Below, one piece after another: positions 1-7,189 of a stretch of DNA of 18,912 bases. Source of the DNA: Candidatus Saccharimonadota bacterium. Lineage in GTDB: Bacteria > Patescibacteriota > Saccharimonadia > Saccharimonadales > SLHW01. The position numbers and the translations under genes are program-made. The stretch's first letter is position 1; the number at the start of each line of letters is the position of its first letter. The notes under the pieces were generated by a model. The model was not told where the DNA came from. It did no database searches and saw nothing but the letters and a program-made list of their open reading frames with translations. The stretch spans positions 1 through 18,912 of the forward strand of contig SLHW01000063.1 of the NCBI GenBank assembly GCA_007135955.1, read 5' to 3'.

Positions 1-369
1 CTTTAATAATTTTTTGATAATACTTGTTTTAGCAACATGCACTGTCTTTGGATAGTGCAATTTCTTAACGTAATGTACCACCGAAGTTACTATTTGATCG
101 TGATTAGCATCCTCACTCAAAGAAAGATGCTGCGAAAAAAACGTGTTATGCAGTAAAAGCAGCTGCTCAAGCGAAGCGTGTACCTCCTGAGCGGTACTAT
201 CGTGTGGATCAAGACCGAGGGCTCGAATAGTCATTTGTGTTCTACCTATCACTTCGGCAGTAAGTCGAATATCGTAACCCGGATTACCGGTCATATTTTC
301 TAGCCGACGTACTGGCGAATTAAAATCACTGGCTGAAATACGTAATAGTGAATGCAGATAAGCCGACAT
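1..369 (-). CDS. Unknown protein, 5' part only (runs off left edge)
   Basis: An uninterrupted reading frame of 123 codons begins with ATG at 369 and is still open at base 1, so the C-terminal part is missing. The protein starts MSAYLHSLLRISASDF and continues with a segment containing RRLENMTGNPGYDIRLTAEV and LGLDPHD. It looks soluble and mostly helical, with no signal peptide or membrane segment. I do not recognise the family. A GAGGAG lies 12 bases before the ATG, which is a rather long spacing. The gene follows the PfkB kinase on the same strand after 89 bases and may be co-transcribed with it. A 23-codon frame (444 to 373, starting MKLPSEII) ends in TAG exactly one codon before this ATG and in the same frame. 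Confidence 0.7.
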   Translation of the reverse strand, partial: MSAYLHSLLRISASDFNSPVRRLENMTGNPGYDIRLTAEVIGRTQMTIRALGLDPHDSTAQEVHASLEQLLLLHNTFFSQHLSLSEDANHDQIVTSVVHYVKKLHYPKTVHVAKTSIIKKLLK

Positions 370-458
370 ATCCTACAGATTCTCCTCATTGCTCAAATAG
401 AGGCTCCGACTTGTCTGGTAGATTATTTCACTAGGCAGCTTCATGGCTGATAGTGACC

Positions 459-1457
459 CTAAAACGGTTCTGGTCGATACCAGTCAGGTGAATGTTCAAG
501 AAATTCTTCGAGTTTATCCTGTGTTAGCAAGCCCTCTTGTGCACCTACATGCTGGACAACGTTCATTGAATTAATCGGCGCCCACTGTAGTGCTCCCTCG
601 AGATTATTACCCTTTACCAAGGCTGCGACAAACGCTGAAGCAAAAGCATCGCCAGCTCCTGTTCGTTCTTTTGGTGGCTCAGGGTCAGGATACAGCGGCA
701 TCTTGAGTCGCGTAGTGCCATCGCTCGCATACGCGCCATCTGGGCCGTCAGTTATCACTACAACGTCACAGCCATAGGAGTGGAAGCGATTCATTAAATC
801 ATGCACATCATCGTAACTACCACCAGATACTTCAACGGCTTCTTCTCGGTTAAGTATCAATACGTTGGTGTGCTGATAAATTCGCTGCAAACGATTAATG
901 CCAGCCTTCATCTGAAACGTGCCTGGCTGAAACGCCATGTTAACGTCTGGATTTTCATCAAGCCAATCGGCTAGTTCATCATGAAAATCAATCGCGCTTT
1001 CACTGATTGAGCTAAAGTAAATCCATTTTGGTATTTCCTTCGGCTTAAGTTTTGGCCAATGATAATCATATTCTTCGTGCTTAATAAGAATAGTGCGTTC
1101 CTCTTTGTACCAGAGAACGTAATGATAGTTGCTCGCCTTATCTGGATTGATGCGCACTAATCGAGTATCTACTCCTTCTTTATGAAGCTTTTCAATAATT
1201 GCTCGACCAGCTTGATCGCCACCGACATTAGACTCGAGGCCACTTTTCACCCCAAGTCGAGCAAAGCTCACTGCTGCATTTGATGCATTGCCGACTGCAA
1301 TTTTCTCCTCAACGTGATCAAACGGTAGCTTACTACCATACTGCATTGCAATCCACTTGCCATGATCATTTTCATACACATGCGCCTGCTCATCGAACAG
1401 CTTGATAAATGCATCTGTGACAACATCACCGACACAAAGTACTTCGAGTTCTTTCAT
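459..1457 (-). CDS. PfkB-family sugar kinase
   Basis: This is an ATP-dependent carbohydrate kinase of the ribokinase/PfkB family, 332 residues, a usual length. The N-terminal strand with VGDVVTDAF is followed by the sugar-binding GNASNAAVSFARLG segment and a VGGDQAGRA turn. The C-terminal signature RTGAGDAFASAF (about 265-276) carries the anion hole and the catalytic base Asp270. The substrate cannot be read from sequence: fructose-6-phosphate, ribose, a nucleoside or another sugar are all possible. A good ribosome-binding site (AGGTGGG) supports the start at 1457. The gene lies 41 bases after the aldolase gene on the same strand with no promoter or terminator seen between them. Operon partnership with aldolase favours a role feeding sugar phosphates into glycolysis, which is inference. 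Confidence 0.88.
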   Translation of the reverse strand: MKELEVLCVGDVVTDAFIKLFDEQAHVYENDHGKWIAMQYGSKLPFDHVEEKIAVGNASNAAVSFARLGVKSGLESNVGGDQAGRAIIEKLHKEGVDTRLVRINPDKASNYHYVLWYKEERTILIKHEEYDYHWPKLKPKEIPKWIYFSSISESAIDFHDELADWLDENPDVNMAFQPGTFQMKAGINRLQRIYQHTNVLILNREEAVEVSGGSYDDVHDLMNRFHSYGCDVVVITDGPDGAYASDGTTRLKMPLYPDPEPPKERTGAGDAFASAFVAALVKGNNLEGALQWAPINSMNVVQHVGAQEGLLTQDKLEEFLEHSPDWYRPEPF

Positions 1458-1498
1458 ATAATTCCCACCTTTATCTTCATATCTCTTATGTTTTTAGT

Positions 1499-2416
1499 CT
1501 AACATGCCTTGACAGCTTTGCCAGTACTGTTGAATAAATCAATCTTACCTTCAATCACCTCTTGTACCGCATCAATAACTTCATCCATGAGTTTTACGAC
1601 AGCGTATTCAGTTGGGTTTTCTTGCAGTACGCGCTCTAGTGTTTTGCGATAGGCAATACGCATGTCTGAATTAATATTTACTTTGGAAACTCCTATCTTG
1701 ACAGCATCTAAGAAATAGTGGCCCGGTGTACCGCTGCCACCATGGAGACTTATATTGCAGCTAATTGCATCACGGATTGATTGCAGTAAATCAAGATCAA
1801 GCTTCTTCGGTACGGGATATTTGCCGTGCAAATTACCAACAGCAGCCGCGAAGGTGTCAATTCCGGTCGCCTCGACAAAAGCAGCTGCACCATCAGGTGT
1901 ACTGAAAGTTTCTTTAATTTTTTCATAATCAATTGCTTCGTCATGCATATTTGATGAACCTGCAAAATAATGTGGCTCACTCTCAACTAAAGCGCCTGTT
2001 AGTTTCGCGTAATTAACAATCTGTTTGGTGCCCTCAATGATCTCTTCATCGGAGGCTTCTTTGTTGGACTGAGAAATATCAATGTGGATAAATTCAAATC
2101 CAGCCTCAATGCCCTTAATCGCAGCCTCGACACTGGGGCTATGGTCAAGATTAATATACATCTCTGTCTCGAATTCTTGCTTATAGTTGTCAACCATATC
2201 ACGAACATTGTGTATGCCAATGGCGTCAACTTCACCTTGACTTACCTCTACCATCACTGGAGAGTTCTTCTTTTTGGCGGCACGAGCTATTGCAACCAAC
2301 GTCTCCTGGTTGTCAATATTAAATGCTCCGATAGCAAATTTTTCTTTTTTTGCGCGCTCCATAGCTTCTCTAGCTAGAGCGCAATTGCGTCTCATTTGTT
2401 CTAACGTTTGTGGCAT
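1499..2416 (-). CDS. fba: Class II fructose-bisphosphate aldolase
   Basis: This zinc-dependent aldolase cleaves fructose-1,6-bisphosphate to dihydroxyacetone phosphate and glyceraldehyde-3-phosphate in the cytoplasm. It has 305 residues from the chosen start. The catalytic Asp and first zinc His are D91-H92 in NLDHS. Further zinc ligands are H197 in GNLHGKYP and H225 in SLHGGSG. The phosphate-binding motif VSKVNINSD follows. The motifs are mildly divergent from well-studied enzymes (LDHS instead of LDHG; ESEPHYFAGSS in the middle loop), but all key residues are present. A TTG at 2434 would add six residues. I prefer ATG 2416 because a TATACT element sits 9 bases before it, so the mRNA would start at or next to this ATG. 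It heads an operon with the PfkB kinase. Confidence 0.93.
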   Translation of the reverse strand: MPQTLEQMRRNCALAREAMERAKKEKFAIGAFNIDNQETLVAIARAAKKKNSPVMVEVSQGEVDAIGIHNVRDMVDNYKQEFETEMYINLDHSPSVEAAIKGIEAGFEFIHIDISQSNKEASDEEIIEGTKQIVNYAKLTGALVESEPHYFAGSSNMHDEAIDYEKIKETFSTPDGAAAFVEATGIDTFAAAVGNLHGKYPVPKKLDLDLLQSIRDAISCNISLHGGSGTPGHYFLDAVKIGVSKVNINSDMRIAYRKTLERVLQENPTEYAVVKLMDEVIDAVQEVIEGKIDLFNSTGKAVKAC

Positions 2417-2425
2417 ATATCCTAT

Positions 2426-2431
2426 AGTATA
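2426..2431 (-). promoter_or_regulatory. -10 element of fba promoter
   Basis: On the minus strand TATACT lies 9 bases before ATG 2416, predicting a transcription start within about two bases of the start codon. No convincing -35 element was found; the best match at 17-base spacing is only TTTCAA. Only a weak AGGA precedes the ATG, which fits leaderless expression. Confidence 0.55.
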
Positions 2432-2451
2432 CAAAAAACGCTCATGCTTTG

Positions 2452-2481
2452 AAACAAAAAATTACTTGACACGTCAAGTAA
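2452..2481 (-). terminator. Probable intrinsic terminator after tktC
   Basis: Read on the minus strand, the arms TTACTTGA and TCAAGTAA form a perfect 8-bp stem with a CGTG tetraloop, followed directly by six T, one G and three T. It starts 23 bases after the transketolase C-half stop codon, as expected for a terminator. The stem is AT-rich, so it could be weak. The same dyad (2462-2481) could instead be an operator upstream of the fba promoter. Confidence 0.6.
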
Positions 2482-2504
2482 GTTTAAAAAGCCGGGCTGT
2501 TGCA

Positions 2505-3473
2505 CTACGCCATGAGGTCGTGAGCGGCTAAAGAGATGTGTTTTGCGGTTAGGCCAAAGTGCTCCAATAAATCATCTGGGTTGCCTGATTCGCCAAAGCG
2601 ATCACGCATGCCGATTCGTTTCATTTTTACAGGGTGGTGTTCAGCTAATAGCTCTGCGATAGCACTGCCAAAACCGGCAGCAATTTGCCCTTCTTCGGCC
2701 GTGATAACATGACCAGTTTTTTCAACGCTAGTAAGTATGGTTGCTGCATCGAGGGGCTTGATTGTTGGCACATGTACTACCTCAGCGTCAATACCATCTT
2801 TATAAAGTGCCTCTGCTGCCAATAAGCCATGATAAGTCATAGTTCCAGTCGTAATAATTGATAAATCTTTACCTGGTGAAAGCACGTAAGCTTTACCAAT
2901 TTCAAACGGTGTTTTCTCTGTCGTAAACACTGGTGTTTTCTCGCGAGCTAGGCGAATATAGCCAGGATTCTTTTTATCCTTAGCCAAGGCGAGGGTAGCT
3001 TTTTCAGCCTCAATACTATCTGCGGGGGCGATTACAACCATATGCGGCAAAACCCGCATCAAAGCGATATCTTCGAGCATTTGATGCGTTGCACCATCGG
3101 GGCCAACTGATACACCTGCGTGAGAGCCGACAACCTTTACCGGTTGCTCGTTGAGGCAAATAGTCGTTCTGATTTGCTCCCAGTTACGACCAGGACTAAA
3201 GGCTGCGTAGCTGCTAACAAAAGGTATCTTGCCCATGGCAGCCAATCCTGAGCCGACAGTGGCGAGATTTTGCTCAGCGACGCCAACTTGCACAAATCGA
3301 TTAGGGAATTCTTCCGCAAAAGCCGCCATTTGGGTTGAGCCAGTTAGGTCTGCACAGGCCGCAACAACGTTTTCATCATCTTTCCCAGCTTGAAGTAAAC
3401 CCCGACCAAAGCCTGTTCTGATTGGTTCTTGATCAAGTTTCTCATGGATATCATGGAGATACATCTGTTTCAT
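2505..3473 (-). CDS. Transketolase, C-terminal subunit
   Basis: This is the pyrimidine-binding and C-terminal half of thiamine-diphosphate transketolase, which transfers two-carbon ketol units in the non-oxidative pentose phosphate pathway. It works as a partner of the N-half encoded just upstream. From ATG 3473 it has 322 residues. The Glu of GVAEQN (E67) is the conserved cofactor-activating residue. GPDGATHQ (about 124-131) and the C-terminal domain motifs VVHVPTIKPLD and EEGQIAAGFGS are typical. The N-half stop codon TAA lies one base before this ATG, suggesting translational coupling. A GTG at 3503 would add ten residues overlapping the N-half; GAGGAG inside the N-half's last codons fits the ATG start, though its 12-base spacing is long. 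Confidence 0.92.
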   Translation of the reverse strand: MKQMYLHDIHEKLDQEPIRTGFGRGLLQAGKDDENVVAACADLTGSTQMAAFAEEFPNRFVQVGVAEQNLATVGSGLAAMGKIPFVSSYAAFSPGRNWEQIRTTICLNEQPVKVVGSHAGVSVGPDGATHQMLEDIALMRVLPHMVVIAPADSIEAEKATLALAKDKKNPGYIRLAREKTPVFTTEKTPFEIGKAYVLSPGKDLSIITTGTMTYHGLLAAEALYKDGIDAEVVHVPTIKPLDAATILTSVEKTGHVITAEEGQIAAGFGSAIAELLAEHHPVKMKRIGMRDRFGESGNPDDLLEHFGLTAKHISLAAHDLMA

Positions 3474-3474
3474 C

Positions 3475-4332
3475 TTACTCGTGTTCTCCTCTGATTTTGC
3501 CACGTAGCGTCCGTAGTTCCTTCAGTGCTTCTTTGGCCTGCTCCTTGTTTGGTGGAGCGCCGTGCCAATGGAAATCATACTCCATGAAGTCAACACCTTT
3601 GCCTGGAACGGTGTGAGCGATAATCATAACTGGCTTTTCTACAATGGCGCGACTCATGTTTAGTGCATCAATGACGGCCTCAATGTTGTTGCCGTCGATA
3701 TCAAGCACAAACCAGCCAAAGGCCTCCCATTTGGCCTTGAGGTCCTCTAGTGGCATCACGTCTTCTGTTGGGCCATCAATCTGAATATTGTTGCGGTCAA
3801 TAATAGCTGTGATGTTGTTGAGGTTATATTTATTGGCAAGCATTGCGGCTTCCCAGATATTGCCCTCGTTCAACTCGCCATCACCCATGACTACGTAAAC
3901 CCAACGGTGCATGTCTTGGTTCATTCGCATTGCGAGCGACATACCACAAGCTTGACTTAAGCCACACCCCAATGGTCCACTCGTGTTCTCAAGGCCCGGC
4001 AATGCTGTACGTTCAGGATGACCCTGCAATCGTGAGCCAAGTTGTCGTAATGTCTTGAGTTCTTTTTTAGCAAAAAAACCGGCATGCGCCATAGTAGCGT
4101 ATTGTACTGGCGCACAGTGACCATTGCTCAACAGGAAAATATCTCGCTGTTCCCAATCTGGATTTTTCGGATCATGTTTAAGTACATCAAAATACAATGC
4201 AGTAAATATATCAGCAAGACCAAGTGGGCCAGCGCTATGTCCGCTACCAGCGTGTTCTAACATCTTGATAATATCTTCGCGGATATCAAACGCAATTTCT
4301 TCTAGTTCTTGAATAGAATACTTTTTCTTCAT
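3475..4332 (-). CDS. Transketolase, N-terminal (TPP-binding) subunit
   Basis: This is the thiamine-diphosphate and metal-binding half of a split transketolase, 285 residues. Family motifs run in order: H32 in GSGHSAGPLG, H72 in SNGHCAP, H105 in LQGHPE, and the TPP motif GDGELNEGN (from 150) ending at the Asn pair of DRNN (about 179-182). The frame is open for 50 codons further upstream, but that stretch overlaps rpe and is Cys/Ser-rich nonsense. ATG 4332 aligns with the usual family start and lies 11 bases after the rpe stop. The ribosome-binding site is weak (AAAGAG). Split transketolases are common in many bacteria and archaea. The order rpe - N-half - C-half forms one pentose phosphate operon. 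Confidence 0.93.
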   Translation of the reverse strand: MKKKYSIQELEEIAFDIREDIIKMLEHAGSGHSAGPLGLADIFTALYFDVLKHDPKNPDWEQRDIFLLSNGHCAPVQYATMAHAGFFAKKELKTLRQLGSRLQGHPERTALPGLENTSGPLGCGLSQACGMSLAMRMNQDMHRWVYVVMGDGELNEGNIWEAAMLANKYNLNNITAIIDRNNIQIDGPTEDVMPLEDLKAKWEAFGWFVLDIDGNNIEAVIDALNMSRAIVEKPVMIIAHTVPGKGVDFMEYDFHWHGAPPNKEQAKEALKELRTLRGKIRGEHE

Positions 4333-4343
4333 ATAGCTCTTTA

Positions 4344-4979
4344 TTATTGTAACGTCTTTTTTAGTGTAGCATAAGCTGCTTGTGGACTGTCCGCTTTGTG
4401 AATTCCCCCTCCAACGTTGAGAACGTCTACTCCAGCAGCAGCAAGCTCGTGAGCATTGGCTAGATTGATTCCACCATCCCAACCAACTTCTACTTCTGGA
4501 TGCGCCTTATGCAAAAACACTGCTTTTTCAAGCAAGCGCAAATCAGCTTCACCGCCGTGATGCCCAAGGTCTCCACTGAAAATCAGCACATGATCAAAAC
4601 TGTGCATTATCTGCTCCGCCCATTCAATAGGCGTATCCTGTAAAACAGCTAACCCTGTCTTAATGCCTTCTTTATGTAGCTCTGCTGCTAAATGCATGTG
4701 ATGAGCCTCAGCTTCGTTATGCACAATAACCATATGCGGGTGCGGCTTCATATGCAGAATTGTATCGAGATGCTCCATGGGCCGTTGATACATTAGATGT
4801 AAATCAACAATCAAGTGGTGTGGCCACCAGATACGGTCTAGCGGTGGCGAAGTAGTCGGCGCAAACTCACCGTCCATCAAATCAATGTGTACTCGCTCCG
4901 CGAAACGAGCTACTAGCTTCATCTGTTCTTTATAGGTTGCCTCGTCATAGGCGGTAATGGTAGGTGCAATAATTGCCAT
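4344..4979 (-). CDS. rpe: Ribulose-phosphate 3-epimerase family protein
   Basis: This enzyme interconverts ribulose-5-phosphate and xylulose-5-phosphate, the latter being a transketolase substrate. It has 211 residues, close to the usual length of about 220. The TIM-barrel metal ligands are all visible: H31 and D33 in HIDLMDG, H61 in DLHLMYQRP, and D168 in GWDGGIN. Two phosphate-side loops differ from the textbook enzyme. The usual NPGFGGQ loop reads SGDLGHHGGEAD (about 135-146), and the final GSA-type loop reads NVGGGIHKAD. The fold and metal site are secure, while strict substrate identity is less so. ATG 4985 is an alternative start but would directly abut the -10 element TACAAT. ATG 4979 sits 6 bases after it, which fits a leaderless transcript. 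Confidence 0.85.
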   Translation of the reverse strand: MAIIAPTITAYDEATYKEQMKLVARFAERVHIDLMDGEFAPTTSPPLDRIWWPHHLIVDLHLMYQRPMEHLDTILHMKPHPHMVIVHNEAEAHHMHLAAELHKEGIKTGLAVLQDTPIEWAEQIMHSFDHVLIFSGDLGHHGGEADLRLLEKAVFLHKAHPEVEVGWDGGINLANAHELAAAGVDVLNVGGGIHKADSPQAAYATLKKTLQ

Positions 4980-4985
4980 AAGCAT

Positions 4986-5013
4986 ATTGTACCGCTTAAG
5001 AGTTTGCTACACT
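4986..5013. promoter_or_regulatory. Divergent promoter pair for rpe (-) and the CapA-like gene (+)
   Basis: On the minus strand TACAAT (4991 to 4986) lies 6 bases before rpe ATG 4979. On the plus strand TACACT (5008-5013) is preceded by TGC, making an extended -10 for the gene at 5034, with an initiation site expected near 5020 and a GAGGGA ribosome-binding site before the ATG. The two hexamers are back to back, 16 bases apart, so polymerases on the two promoters would compete. Confidence 0.5.
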
Positions 5014-5033
5014 AGTATGAAAGCGAGGGACAG

Positions 5034-6257
5034 ATGCGTTCAAACTATCGTACAAGGAATCAGCGGTCAAAAAAGAAGTTCTTTTTCCTAACAGCAATCA
5101 TGGTCTTAACTGGCAGCGCTGCAGCAGCGTGGCACTTTACCAATCAGGAGCAAACGGCCGACACCAACCAAGAGCCCAACACATTTCTACAAAATGATGA
5201 CGGACAAACCCCGAGTCATGTGGTCGGACGATATCTGTTTACCGGCACCACCGTACCCGCCCGTGGTATCCAGCAATTTGCTACTAGAGCAGATGGCACC
5301 ATCGACTATTATCAACCGTTCTCCCAGCTCGATACGCTTGAGCCGGAGAAATATGACGCCTGGATGACCGAACTAGAATGCCCAATAACTGATCTTCAAA
5401 TGACCTTTCGAGAGCAAGTTAATACTCTCGTTTTTAATTGTTTACCTGGGTTTATCGATCCATTGGTCGAATATTTTGAGCTTATCAGCTTAGCCAACAA
5501 CCACTCTGGTGATCTCGGGCGAGCAGCTTTCGAGGAAACACAGCGGCGTCTCGATGAAGCTGGTGCTCAAATTTACGGGCATTATGATCCAAGTGAAATT
5601 AACGACACCTGCGAGGTGATTGCCCTGCCAGTGCGCGTGCAACTACCTGACGACGAAGAAGCTGAGGGTCGTTTGCCAATTGCCTTTTGTGCCTGGCATT
5701 ACTTCTTCCGGACGCCTGAACCAGGCGAACTTGAGGTTATACTAGACTATGTCGACATTTTACCAGTGTTTGCGTTTACGCACGCTGGCGCCGAGTATTT
5801 CGCTGAAGCTCAGCCGCCAGAAGTAGAATTGACTCGATCAATCATCGGCCTTGGTGCAGAATTCATCATCAATAACAATCCACACTGGGTACAAAACACG
5901 GAGGTGTATAACGAACGGCTAATTATCTATTCAACCGGCAATTTCATGTTTGATCAACTTGACACAGAGACCAACCGAGCAGCAAATATCGATACTACTA
6001 TTCGGGTTGACTACGATGAAAACGTTGCCAAATGGCTCGCGCTAGGAAGTGAGTGCCTTGGGCGTAGTGACAGTTGCCTCGAGCAAGCTCGTGAACAGGG
6101 ACTCCAAAAAATTAATCTATCTTACGAATTCGACGTTGTTGCTAGCTATAACGGCTACCGTGAGCTGCCTCGAAAAGCCAGTGACGCTACCCAAGCTGCT
6201 GTTGAGCAGCGCATGAACTGGCAGCAAACGTTACGTGAGCTTGGCCAAATAAACTAA
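5034..6257 (+). CDS. CapA-like, membrane-anchored extracytoplasmic protein
   Basis: This is a 407-residue member of the CapA/PgsA-type capsule-synthesis family, which has a metallophosphatase-like fold. A basic N-terminus (RTRNQRSKKK) precedes a hydrophobic segment at about 16-33, acting as an uncleaved anchor or signal, then a Gln/Asn/Asp-rich linker. Family motifs are SLANNHSGDLG (N155, N156, H157), FTHAGAEY (H250, E254), NNPHWVQ (H284) and IIYSTGNFMFDQ (N303). The first family motif, normally with a GD pair, reads FTGTTVPARG, so the usual Asp is replaced. Six cysteines in the exported part could form disulfides. A polyglutamate capsule role is not implied: no pgsB/pgsC-like genes are nearby. 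GAGGGA before ATG 5034 supports the start. It overlaps the opposing serine hydrolase gene by four bases. Confidence 0.8.
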   Translation: MRSNYRTRNQRSKKKFFFLTAIMVLTGSAAAAWHFTNQEQTADTNQEPNTFLQNDDGQTPSHVVGRYLFTGTTVPARGIQQFATRADGTIDYYQPFSQLDTLEPEKYDAWMTELECPITDLQMTFREQVNTLVFNCLPGFIDPLVEYFELISLANNHSGDLGRAAFEETQRRLDEAGAQIYGHYDPSEINDTCEVIALPVRVQLPDDEEAEGRLPIAFCAWHYFFRTPEPGELEVILDYVDILPVFAFTHAGAEYFAEAQPPEVELTRSIIGLGAEFIINNNPHWVQNTEVYNERLIIYSTGNFMFDQLDTETNRAANIDTTIRVDYDENVAKWLALGSECLGRSDSCLEQAREQGLQKINLSYEFDVVASYNGYRELPRKASDATQAAVEQRMNWQQTLRELGQIN

Positions 6258-7156
6258 CTGTCAAGCAGCGGAGCAAAAATTGCTTGAGTGATAGCGCGAA
6301 CTTCTTGGTAGTAGGCGGCGTCGCTATAAATACTGACGATAACCTCCCTACCACTTGGCAAAGTTACGATAGCAGCATCGAGCCAGCCTTCATCATAAAG
6401 TCCAGGTTTATTGTAGACAACTACCCCATCGTCTTCAGCGAAGGCTGACGGTAGCCCTTGACGAAAATCACGCTCAGGAAAATCACGAAGTGCATCACGC
6501 ATTAGAGTAGTGTTATCGCTAGTTAGATCGCTTTCTAAGTAAAGTCTTTTTAAGATTGTATTGGCATCACGAACAGTAGTCGTTATTGCTAACAAATCAG
6601 TATTAGTTAAACCAAGTTCGCTCAGTCGCTGATTTCCCGTATCCCTGCCCTGCTCTTCCCACATCTGTTCAGGACACGGACTATCAGAATCACGAAGCAT
6701 GGCTACAATACATTCTTGGCGAGTACGTCCTTGATTGTATAGTTCATCAGCATCGTAGACTCCAGCCTGAATATCTTGTAATCCCATATACGCAACATAT
6801 AGCTTATAAATACTAGCAGTGAAGTAGGGTTCATCCCGGCGATGACTAGCCAATACATCGCCAGTTGCCGGATCCTCGACAAGTACACTGTGAGTGCCCC
6901 GGACAGACCCCAAGACAACGTCTAGCTCATCCTGAAGATTTGGCAAGCTGGTTAACGGCTCCTCGTCGTCATCTGGCTGATCTTCCACCACATTAGCTTC
7001 GCTATCTTGTTGAGACGATTGAGTAGCGTCATCTTGATTGTTCGCAAATAGAAAAAGAGTAAGAGCTACAAGCAAAAAAACTACCACCAGCAACAATGGT
7101 GCCTTCATATGTCGATGTCGCTGAGCAAAGCTTCGTTTTTTGGATTGTCGATACAT
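6254..7156 (-). CDS. Membrane-anchored class A beta-lactamase-like serine hydrolase
   Basis: This 300-residue protein has a basic N-terminus, a transmembrane segment at about 20-38, a strongly acidic Gln/Ser/Asp linker (40-68) and a penicillin-recognising-enzyme domain. The nucleophile motif SxxK is S115-IY-K118 (FTASIYKLY). The second motif reads SDS (157-159) where beta-lactamases have SDN. The third reads KPG (250-252) where KTG is usual. The catalytic machinery is therefore plausible, but true beta-lactamase activity is doubtful; a cell-wall peptidase or esterase role is as likely. The domain should sit outside the membrane. An extended -10 (TGG plus TAGTAT) ends 19 bases before the ATG, and no good ribosome-binding site is seen. 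It ends 4 bases inside the convergent CapA-like gene. Confidence 0.8.
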   Translation of the reverse strand: MYRQSKKRSFAQRHRHMKAPLLLVVVFLLVALTLFLFANNQDDATQSSQQDSEANVVEDQPDDDEEPLTSLPNLQDELDVVLGSVRGTHSVLVEDPATGDVLASHRRDEPYFTASIYKLYVAYMGLQDIQAGVYDADELYNQGRTRQECIVAMLRDSDSPCPEQMWEEQGRDTGNQRLSELGLTNTDLLAITTTVRDANTILKRLYLESDLTSDNTTLMRDALRDFPERDFRQGLPSAFAEDDGVVVYNKPGLYDEGWLDAAIVTLPSGREVIVSIYSDAAYYQEVRAITQAIFAPLLDS

Positions 7157-7175
7157 ACTTACAGCTTAGCGCAAA

Positions 7176-7184
7176 ATACTACCA
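7176..7184 (-). promoter_or_regulatory. Extended -10 for the serine hydrolase gene
   Basis: On the minus strand TGG is followed by TAGTAT (7181 to 7176). Initiation is expected near 7169, giving a leader of about a dozen bases without a clear ribosome-binding site. It lies just after the rpiB stop codon, so readthrough from rpiB is also possible. Confidence 0.4.
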
Positions 7185-7189
7185 TTCGC

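Noticed and set aside
4333..4482. A 50-codon upstream extension of the transketolase N-half, starting at 4482
   Set aside because: It lies wholly over rpe in another frame and encodes a Cys/Ser/Arg-rich stretch without family similarity. ATG 4332 matches the usual start of the family.
4980..4985. ATG 4985 as the start of rpe
   Set aside because: It would directly abut the TACAAT element. ATG 4979, two codons later, is at the right distance for a leaderless transcript and gives the usual N-terminus.
5034..6257. A polyglutamate capsule locus, suggested by the CapA-like protein
   Set aside because: No PgsB/PgsC-type ligase or transporter gene is nearby, and the family is widespread outside capsule synthesis.
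6254..7156. An antibiotic-resistance beta-lactamase
   Set aside because: Two of the three active-site motifs are altered (SDS, KPG), no clear omega-loop Glu was recognised, and no mobile-element context is present.
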